Origin: Ochromonadaceae sp. CCMP2298
Lineage: Eukaryota > Sar > Synurophyceae > Ochromonadales > Ochromonadaceae
Direction: 5' to 3'
DNA: 29,786 nt
Assembly: GCA_026770595.1 (NCBI GenBank)
Contig: MU633684.1
Location: forward strand, 1-29,786
The notes under the pieces are model-generated. The model was not told the origin of the DNA, ran no database searches, and was given only the letters and a program-made list of their open reading frames with translations. Both the position numbers and the translations under genes were made by a program. This document shows, in pieces, positions 9,801 to 19,400 of the stretch (its first letter is position 1; each line of letters begins with the position of its first letter).

Positions 9801-9911
9801 CTGCAGCAAGATGTCCATACCCCTGAGCTGCGCCTTCAGCTCCTTGACCTCGCGGACCCTCCTGCGCTCCTCCGCGTCAGCCGCCCCCTTGGCTGCATTA
9901 TTAGACGCCAT
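6863..9911 (-). CDS. DGAT1: PH-domain DGAT1, diacylglycerol O-acyltransferase (MBOAT family)
   Basis: DGAT1 transfers an acyl group from acyl-CoA to diacylglycerol, the last step of triacylglycerol synthesis, in the ER membrane. Five exons (9526-9911, 7773-9457, 7530-7688, 7169-7346, 6863-6989) join in frame through GT-AG introns to give 844 residues. Order: coiled coil (about 14-57); PH domain (about 58-167, QKKGCLYKWREREIFFAAKW, then RYFVLQGNRLSYYTSE); a ~200-residue Ser/Glu-rich linker; then the MBOAT core from about residue 370, with several membrane segments. Family marks are FYKEWWNA near 713 (the FYxDWWN acyl-CoA motif) and the catalytic His769 in SAAMHELVISVP. The tail FGQP-like motif appears as IVGQPVGIMMYFYD. 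At 844 residues it is longer than plant DGAT1 (about 500) because of the PH domain, the linker and a ~60-residue insert near 8120-8280. PH-DGAT1 fusions are known from stramenopile algae; the PH domain may sense phosphoinositides or lipid products. Confidence 0.93.
6998..7055 (+). other. G-run cluster in DGAT1 intron 4, possible G-quadruplex
   Basis: Several runs of five or six G sit within about 40 bases (GGGGGTGGGGGG, then GGGGGTGGGGG). The G-rich strand is the template of the minus-strand DGAT1 gene, so the RNA is C-rich. A similar but looser set of G runs lies in intron 2 (7696-7766). Confidence 0.5.
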
Positions 9912-10435
9912 GGGAACTATTGCAACCGTTAGGCGTGGAGGGGTTGGTGTTTCTTGATAGAGGCAGGAGCTCGTTCAGGCCAGTTTAAAGTGAATTCTGC
10001 TTCAGTGGCGTCAACACCTAACCCAAGGGTCCTGTGGGAGTGGTCCTCGGACTGCACATGTGGTAGGAACCTTTCCTACAGTGAGAGAGAGCAATAGATC
10101 CAATGCGAGCAGAGGGTTCGTGCCTTTTTTTCCCTTCCTCAACGTGATAAAAACCCAAATTAGATACCGTGGGATAGTAAAAAAGACAAAACACCCAATT
10201 TCCACATTGAATTCTGAATTTTGTTTTCCCTGCTAGAAAACTCTAATTATCATACAAGCTAAACTTTCTGCACACAATGTACACTGAGATTATGTCACTC
10301 CCATATTTTCAACTATTTGATCCCGGGGTGTGTGACTTGAATCCTGAATCGTTCTGGTGCTAGTCGGCACTTTGCAGATTATTCTGCATATTGCCTATAT
10401 TTAACCGTGCCTCAACACGGCATGCGCTATGCGCT
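9912..10435. other. AT-rich spacer between DGAT1 start and HECT ligase stop
   Basis: About 520 bases, visibly richer in A and T than the GC-rich genes on either side. It must hold the DGAT1 promoter and the 3' end of the giant ligase mRNA, both minus strand. No tRNA, snRNA or other RNA gene was recognised. A 6-base-arm hairpin (TGCAGA-TTAT-TCTGCA) at 10373-10388 lies about 50 bases past the ligase stop. Confidence 0.5.
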
Positions 10436-13400
10436 CTACCGGATGTTCTCCCATCCCGCGCCCCTGCGGTCGATGAAGTCTGCGTCCATCAGCTCTGTGT
10501 TACGTATGGCGTACTTGAGCTTGCGCAGACACACCTCCGCGCAGGAGTACTTGGGCAAACTCAGAGAAAAGAAGCACGTGCGTGCTACAGGTAGGTAGTC
10601 GTCGGGGTCCCGCTCGGAGGCGGGCGGTGGGCCGGTGAGCTTGAAGCTCATGGGGAAGTCTGCCGCGGAGGCGGGTAGGCGCGATCTGCCGGAGCAGAAG
10701 TTGATCAGCTGGGAGCGCTCGTCGTGGTCCAGCAGCTGCACGGCCTCCCAGAAGTGCAGCACGTGTGGGTCTGTGGGGGAAACGGACTCGTACAGGGTGG
10801 CCTGTTGCAGCACGGCGATGTCCACCTCCGCCTCGCCGCAGAAGATACCCTCCAATTCTGTGGGTGTGAACATGGGTAGCAGCTCTGCGGGCACTACGCT
10901 GCTGAGTCCGCGTACCATGCTCTGCAGCCCCTGCGCCTGCTGCGTGAGGTTCAGCTGCAGGGCCAGGTCCACAAGGCGCCCCGCTGCGGAGGAGGCGGAA
11001 GTAGAGGAAGAGGCAGATTCGGTAGGCGCAGGGGTAGAGGCGGCGGATAGGAGCGTCTGCTGCACCAGCGCGCGCGTGGCGGTGGGGCCTAGCGCGGAGG
11101 CGGAGGAGCCCCCCGCGGCAGCAGAGATCAGCGCCTGCTCCAAGAGCTCCGACAGCTCCCCGCCGCTGAGTATGGCTTTGAGTGAGCCTGTGGTGGCTGA
11201 GTCGATGGCTTCCAGGTCTGACACGTCTACCGCCTCACCAGAGAGCGCGCGCCACAGCAGGCGGGGCAAGCTCAACGCCACTAGGATGTTGTGCCTGCAA
11301 GCCATGGCCACCAGGCGCCCCAATTGCACGTAGACCGTGGGGTGCGAGGAGGCCAGCTGCGCGTCCAGCAGGAAGCGGTCCCGATTCTCGCCCACCTCCG
11401 CCGCCGCGTTGGGGCAGGGCAGCAGCAGCTCCAGCAGCCCCACTGCCTCCTCGCCCACAGCCGTCTGGAAGGCTGCGCGATAGGGCCCGCCCTGGTCGTC
11501 CACACCCTCGCCGGTGAACTTAACAAAGAATGCGCGCCCCTGCCCCGCGTCCTGCATGTGCACGTAGGCGCGTCTAAGCGACCGCTCGTCCCAGCCCATC
11601 ATGTTGACCATCAGCTGCCCAAAGACGGAGATGCGCAGGCGCTCGGCCAGCGCGGTGGTGTCTCTGGATCGCTCAGCATTGCGCGCCTCCAGGCGGTTGA
11701 TGCTCAGCTCCCTCAGGTCATCCGGCCGCTCGTACTCGTCCGCAGGAGCCGCCGTGGGAGTGGTGGTCTCCTTGATGGCCTGCTGCCAGACGCGCATCTT
11801 CGTGTGAGTGAAGACAGCGGCCCGCAATAGCAGCAGCCCACTGCCCGAGCAGTCGCGGCGCGTGGAGGGCGAGCGCGCGCAGATATCAAAGTGCTTTAAG
11901 GAAGTGCGGATGAGGCCGCCGCGATTGTCGCCAGAGTTGAAATCGGCTAGGGGCAGGGCCACCTCAGCTGCGCGGTTGAGTACGCAGAGGCCTGTGTAGC
12001 GGGTCTGCAGCTGCGCAAAGGAGCGGCCTGGCAGCGCTCCAACCATGTGCTGCGCCACCTGGGATGCGGAGACGCGCAGGGGGTCCAGGCCGGCCTTGCA
12101 GGCAAGCGCGTTGACTAAGCGGCCCAGGGCGGCGTCCTCTGCGGCGCTCCAGCCCTCCAGAGCCCTCGCGAACTCATCGAAGCCGACCACCGCCCCCGCT
12201 ACCTCTGCAGCCCCAGGAACCTCTGCGACCTCTGCCTCTGCGGCGATCTCTGCTACTGCGCCCTCGCCACGTGCCTCTTCCGATGCTCCGCTAGGCGCAT
12301 CGGCAGCGATAGAGGCGGCGATAGCGACAGAGGCAGGGGCGGCGGGCGCGTCGAAGGAGATGACCGCGGAGTCCACTAGGTCCTGCAATTCGTCTGCGCG
12401 CCAGTACCAGGCCAGGTGCTCCCCGCCCTCATAGCAGTACCACAGCTGCGATCTCCGAGCGCCCAACACGCGCCCCTCCCCGTACTGCGTTCGCACCAGC
12501 CGCCCCGCCCGCAGACCCAGCTGCACCGCGAGCTCCGCGCCCACAGCCCGCTCGATAGCCGCCGCACTGGTGCAGATGGCGACCTCGGCGCCGGGCCTGG
12601 ATGTCACCACTACTGTGTCCTGCGCGCTCCACCGCTTGTACGCCCTATAGGTCTCGCGCACTATCGCATCAGGCAGCTGTCGCTGGTAGGCCAGGTTCCA
12701 CGAGGAAACCACTGACTGCGATTGCAGGGCGCGCTGCAACAGGGAGCCGGGCGCGAGTCCCCGGGATGAATGCCAGTGCTGCTTGCTGACAGAGAGCTGG
12801 TCGCCGCTGCTCTTCACGCCGAAGCAGGGGTACAGCACGGAGCTGGAGCTGCGCGAGCCCACTCTGCGCAGGTTGTGGTAGGCCACGCCCATATTGACCA
12901 CGGTCACCTTGCCCACGTTGAAGTCGTCCCCGTCCTTGAAAAAGGAGAGCGTGCCGTGGTCCATGTCCAGCAGCACGCCCACCTTATCCCCAACCGAGTA
13001 GTAGCTGCCGTAGAGCGTCTCAGACCCGAAGGCCTGCGTGGCGCGGTAGTTGAGCAGCCCGTACCCACTCCAGCTGCTGGACTCACCCGGCGCCACACCG
13101 ATGAAGACGCTGCCCCAGCTGGCCGCGTTCACCTGCACCTCCCAGTAGTGCACGCCCCTAGAAAAGCCCCGGCTGCCCAGCACCATGGCGCGCCCGCCGC
13201 CCGAGCTATCGCAGGTGACGGTGGCAAAGTCGGCCGAGACTTGCGCGCTGCTGGGGCCCCTGCGCCTCCTGAGCAGGAAGAAAGTCTCCTGGGAGGCCTC
13301 AAGGGTGCCCTGCGCCTGCACCAGCCGCTGCCTGCGCCGAGCAGCCCGCTGCTGGCTGATCTGCAACTCCCGCCGCACGGCGCGCTGCGTGCGGATCTTG

Positions 13401-16400
13401 TGGCGTCTGTCCCGCTCAGCCGCCAAGGCTGGGTCATCACCAGGAGTGTTAACGACGTCCGATTCGGGCACCTTCTCTAGGATGTGCTCTTTCACGCTGG
13501 CCCAGCCGCGCCACCTCAAGGGATGCTCGATCTTCACGCGCACGGTGCATTCGTGCAGGCTGGGATCGCTGGGCTCCCCATCTGATGCGTTGGTGCCTGG
13601 CGACAGAGAGGCGTAGATGTTGTTCACCTGCGAGGCAGTGACCACCGTACCCTCGGGGCAGAACCCCACATCGTCAGAAGACATTGAGGGCCCCGCCCGC
13701 ACCCGCGCCCCGTCCTCCCGCACCACGCAGTACTGCACAGGGCTCATGCGCTCGCTCAGCACGCGCACAACCCGTGACTCGCTTCCACCCCGGAGGCGCT
13801 CACTGATCCACCCGTCCGCCACGCGAAAGCGACCTACGCCCTCGGAGGACTGCGCGTGCTTGAGGGCCTCTACCACCTCGCCAAAGGGCAGCGTGCGCAC
13901 CACCGGCGTCTCGATCTCGATCCCGCTGCGCACGAGCGCCCCCGACTCGTAGAGTATCTGCACCACGTAGGGGGTGCTGGACTGAGCCACGAAGGCCTCA
14001 AGATCTGCCCGCCTCTCCTCCCCACCGCTGACGTTGACCGACCTCACAGTCACTGCGATGACGGCGTTGTTCTCCACCGCGTAGGCCTCCACAGCGCGCT
14101 CCCCCTGCAGCAGCACGCCCCCCAAGCGAAACTCGAAGCAGTCCGCGGGTGCGTCTTTTTTGGCCGCGTAGGCAGAGAAGAGCTTGCTCAGTAGAACGCT
14201 GCGCGTGACCTTGAAGTACGAGTGCTCGCCGCTGGAGTCGTGCACCGCGATGGTAATCTTCGTGCTACTCTGAAGGAGCGCCAGCTGCGCGGCGAGCGAG
14301 TCGGTGCTCTGTTGAGTGGGTATGCCCGCACCTAACACTCTGCCCCCAATGCCGCCCAGACTACCTAAGCCGCTGTCAGCACCACTGGCTGCGCTGCCAC
14401 TGCCTCCGTTGCCTCCGCTTGCGCCTGCACTTGCTGGTGGCGTTGAGCCTCCAGCGACTGCCGAGGGTGCAGCTGCTGGCGCATCCGCCCCTGGCTCTAC
14501 TACCCGTGCAGCGTCGGAGCGCTGTTGCTCGAACTCGTAGTACGCCGCCACAAGGCTGCTCACCTCCTTCTGCTCCTGCGTCTGTGCCTCGTCCAGCTCC
14601 GTCAGCAGCCCACCCTCGTAGCGCCTGCCGCACAGCGTGGTTTCCATCTCGTCCACTCTGATGTGAAGCCCCTGCTCTGTGCCGCGCTCCCATGCCCCAA
14701 ACCAGGTCTCCCCATTCAGCAGACGCGTTAGGCCCCAGCCTTCGAAGTTGCCGCGCACCAGTGTGCCTGAGAACGCCTCCCTCTCCTGCTCGTCCTCCTC
14801 CCCGAAGGTGAGCTCCACCGCCCCCCCGCGCAGGCCCAGGTAGGAGACGGAGTCCCCTGCCGCGGCAAGGCTCACGAAGGGTCGGATGCCTGGCCAGCTG
14901 CTGAGGTCGCCTACGATCGCCTTGCCACCACCGTCCACGCGTCGCATCTTGTGGTGCAGGTTGACCTCGTCGAAGGTCACGAGCAGCTCGCAGTTGCGGT
15001 AGAAAGCGATGCGCCCTCTGTCTGCGTCCAGGTGCATGGCTATGCGGTCCCCCTCCTCCGCAGTGTCGCACATCAGCAGGTCGGACCCGTGGGAGGCAGT
15101 GCCCGACAGAGAGTAGGTCCAGGTGTTGTCGTTGCAGTCCACGCAGGCATCGGGGTGCAGCAGCGCGTCAGAGGTGCAGGCGCCGAACGCAAGGTCGCCG
15201 CAGTTCGCATTGACCTGCCACTCCACCCACAGACTGCCCTGCCCCGTGCACAGACCGTAGCACAGCACCTCAGCCTCCGCTGCCTCAGCCTCTACGGCGC
15301 TCTGCTTATTGCCAGTGCTAGCAGAGGGGCGGCGGGCGACCTCCAGCAAATCATCGGGCGGGAGCGGACTGGGAGAGGAGGTTCCGTCGGAGACAGAGGC
15401 GGAGGTGGCGAGTGAAGTGAAGACGGAGGCGGCCGTAGGGTTGGGAGGTACACTTAGAGGCTCCATATCTACAGAGGCAGAAGAGATAGAAGGAGAGACA
15501 GAGAAAGAGATAGAGGCAGAGCCATCAGCAACTGCCGTGACCGCGGTTCGACCTTCAGTCTTCCCCTCTTCCCCCTTCTCCTCCTCCTTTTCTTCCTCCT
15601 TCTCCTCCTCCTCCTTCACCTTCGCCTCTTTCTTTTCCTTGCGCGGGGGGGGCTTGGCGTAGGGCGCCACCTCGACCGTGGCCACGTACTGTCCCTCTGG
15701 CGCATCCTCCCGCACCAGCAGGTGTGCTTTGAAGGCGGCCCTAACTGAGGCGAAGAAGCGCACCTGGCGGGGCAGAGACAGCTGGTCCACGCGAGAGTCT
15801 CCCGCTCCTACGGGTGCAGCAGCGTCCACCACCGCACCCATCGTGAAGGCACCCTTGAGCGCGCCCCCCGCCAGGACACCCTCGAAGTGCAGGCTGCGTA
15901 GCCAGTCCAGGTCCGGGCCCGAGATGATGCCGTTCTCAACCGCCGAAAATCTCAGCGCCTCGCCTGGCCCGCAAGTGCCCTGGATGCGCAAACGCACGTC
16001 GCGCTCGCAGAAGAGCAAGTACCCCTCTATGGCCTGGGCGGTGTTCGGCTCCTGCTCATCCACATGTTCGAGCTCCTGCTCCTGCTGTTGCACGCGGTAG
16101 CAGAGGGTGACCACCTCGGCCAGGTCGCTGGCAAGGTCCCCCAGCGCTCCCAGCACGCCCTGCACCCGCAGCACGCCCGTGAGCTCCACTACCCCAGCAC
16201 CGCAGCCGATCTCCGCCCCGAAGAGCCCCTCCGCCTCCTCCGGCTCACTGGTCATGAAGGGCGGGCAGTCGCGGGGGCGCAGCACGGGTGCGATCTCTGT
16301 GCGCCAGTCGCAGTTTTGCAGCTTGCAGGAGTTGAAGATGCCCGCCTTGTCGTGCGTGAGGCGACCCGCGCCCTCGTCGCAGGTGAGCAGAGACAGCAGA

Positions 16401-19400
16401 TGTCTCGAGCCCGCCACGTCCACGTCCATGTCGCGCAGAAGCTCCTGCCGTGTGCGCGCCTGGCTCCACACGCGCAGCTCCGCCAGGTCACCCACGAACG
16501 ATCCCACGCCCGCCTGGGTTGACCCGAAGGCGCTCAGGGGCAGGTTCATGCCCATGGAGATGGAGTCCTGCACCTCCCCGTCGAGGTAGAGGGTCAGCAG
16601 GCTGACCGGAGAGGTCTGGCAGACGATGGCGAGGTGCACCCAGCGGTCAGCGGGGATAACACAGTCGAACTTCTTCTCCGCGCCACCGGCTGCCACGGAC
16701 ACGCAGTAGGCCTCCTCGTGCACTGGGTCTGTCCCCTGCAGCGGGTCCTCCAGCACACCTGCGGGCGAGCTAGCCTCTGCTGGCTCGGGGGCGGGGACTG
16801 CGTCACTTTCAGTTTTGGTGGCTGGATAAGACAGCAGTTTACCGCCCGCCTGGATCTTGATGCAGCCCTTGCTCGAAGAGAGCAGGCACATAGACGGCAG
16901 TGAGCTGTGGCCGTCTGGGCCGGGGGACTTGGCCTTGTCTGTCTTCGCATCTGACTCGCCAGGGCCAGAGCTGCCAGAGCCGGGGTCCCCCGGAGTCGTC
17001 TCCCTGCCCGCACTGGAGCCCAGGAGCAGGTTCAGCAGCCCCGTGAGCCCAATTTTCTCCCCCTTGCTGCCAGGAGGGACCTCGGACCGGGCCCCCTGTA
17101 GGCGGTCCAATGAGCCAGCAGTCATCGCCAGCCGGGAAGCCAGAGTCTCACGCGTGCCGACCCCCGCATTTCTCCTACCGTTTCCCCCAGGTCCTAGCCC
17201 CCAGCCCGCCACCCCAGTCGCCGCCCCAGCTGCCGCAGCACCAAGAGCAGTGGCGGTGATTGGGGTGGCGTCAGCAGCTGAGCCTGGTGTAACCTCCCTC
17301 CGCCGCAGCCAGCACTCCACCGTCCAGGGGCCTGCTATCTCCTTCTGCGGCGACATCTGCACGCAGCTGCTGGTATCCCGCAGAGAGATGAAGGGCCGCT
17401 GCGCCAGTTGGCAGGTCTTGCCCTCCGCCACCACCAGCACTGCCTCCTCAGCCGGGCCCGCATCCCCGCCCTCTTGAGCGTCAGCGCCCTCAATACTAGT
17501 GCGGACGGCCTCGGCCTCGGAGAGCAGGTGCAGCAAAGCCTGCAAGAAACGCGAGAAGGCGGGTGCGTCCTCCATCTCCTGCCAGAGACGCTTTGTCGCC
17601 ACGGCGCGCAGACGAGCCACAGGCAGCAGGCTTAGGCAGCGCCGCACCACCTCGGGCTCGTACGCTGTAGATGCTGTCACCTCCGTCGATGCCGGTCCGG
17701 CAGGGAAGGTGCCACCGCCCCGCAGCTCGACGAGTATCTCGGCAAGGGTACAGCTCACGGCGTGCTTCATGGAGAGTGAGGTTGCCCGCAGACCCACCAC
17801 CCAGCAGCGCAGCAGACGCTCCGTCACCTCTGCGCGCCTTAGGCAGAGCAGCAGGCGCGTTGCCCAGGCGGCGTAGTGCAGGCTAGGCTGCTCTGCGATC
17901 TCATGGTCCAGGTCCTCCTCGTACGTGCTGTCTGCCCACACGTGATCCGAGAACTTGGGAGCGCAGGCCAGGCGCACGTTTTTGGCGACCGACTCCAGCA
18001 GCAACTGGGTCAGACCCTCCCTGCTGCGCACCGCCCCCGCGCTAGGTACGCGATGCAAGGCGCTGCTGGGCGAGACGAGGCTGAGCACCACGCGGTCCAG
18101 CACTTGCTCGATGGAAACAGCGTCGGGCGCCACCGATGCGGCGAAGAGGTCGTCAAAGGCCAGCAGCTCCAGGCCCGTGAAGCTGTGCGGCTCGCCCCGG
18201 AAAACCACCATGCGCAGGAAGCTGTAGAACTGCCCCACCCAGGACGGCTGCTCGTCGTCGGTGTCTCCGCTGCAGAGGCTTCGCAGGAGGCGGAAGGACC
18301 CCGCTGGGCGGGTCACCTCCCCCTCCTGTGCCCCCTCCGCCTCTGCCCCCTCTTCGTGGCCGGCGCTCATAGCGTCTCGCAGCACCATGGCCAGCATGGC
18401 TCTGCGGCAGTACAGCATCTGCAGCGTGCCCAGCAGCGCCCCTACCGCGACGTCCACCTTTGCCAGGGGCTGGGCTGAGAGGCCCTGCGCGTAGGAGCTG
18501 AAGCTGCCCATGCCCGACACCCGCATGCGCTTATTGTACAGAGTCTGCGCCGCGCCCTTCTCGCGGTCTCTGAAGCGCACGAAGTGGTTCCCCTGTAGGG
18601 ACCCGAAGTAGCGGTGTTCCTTGTTGTAGGCGTCGTTGGCGGTGAAGAACTCCATGCAGTCCTCCACGCCCTCGAGAAGGTCAAACTCCGACTGGGGGGG
18701 CTTCTTCTCAGACCCCACACCCGATCCAACCGACTCCGGCCCAGCCCTAGCCGCAGCCAAAGCCGCAGCCTCTGCCAATACCTCGTCCAGGGGCACGAGC
18801 TGCACCAGACCGAAGAGCTTGCTGATCCAGCCCTGCGCCGGTGCGTCCAGGCGCAGGCGCAGGGTGCCGTCAGTGTTAAAGGTCTCCTCCACTGCGTGCA
18901 CCGTCTGCCCCGTCTGCACGGAGGCCACCTCACTGGAGGAGATCTCAATCCCTGCCCGCACCAGCGCGCCGTTCACGCCGATGATGCGGTATGTCTTGTC
19001 GATGGGGATGCGCTGCCCTGGGGGCTCGCCCAATGCGCCCACCATGTCTCCCTCGTACGGGCCCTCGTGCACCACCCGTCGCCCCCCAACGTACCCCGGC
19101 ACCCACACGAATATGTCGTAGATCTCGTCGCCGTAGGAGGAGTGGTAGTTGCCGTCGTCCACGTCTGAGTAGGGGATCTTGTACCACAGGCTGGCGGGGT
19201 CCTGCTCGTTCCCCACCACCTCCATCACAGAGATATCGTCCCCGGGGAATATGCAGCCGAGGCGCTCGGCCTGCAGGGAGGGCTCGGCGTAGAAGGCCAG
19301 CAGCTGGTCGTCTGCGCCTGCGTAGTGCGCGATGGAGGGTGCGCCAGCGGTGTCGTGAACCGCCAGCCCCTCCGCCTCTGCCTCCATCTGTGCGTCTGCC

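Noticed and set aside
10150-10175. Bases resembling the ATTAGATACC motif of small-subunit rRNA
   Set aside because: Only about ten bases match and the surroundings show no rRNA structure or similarity.
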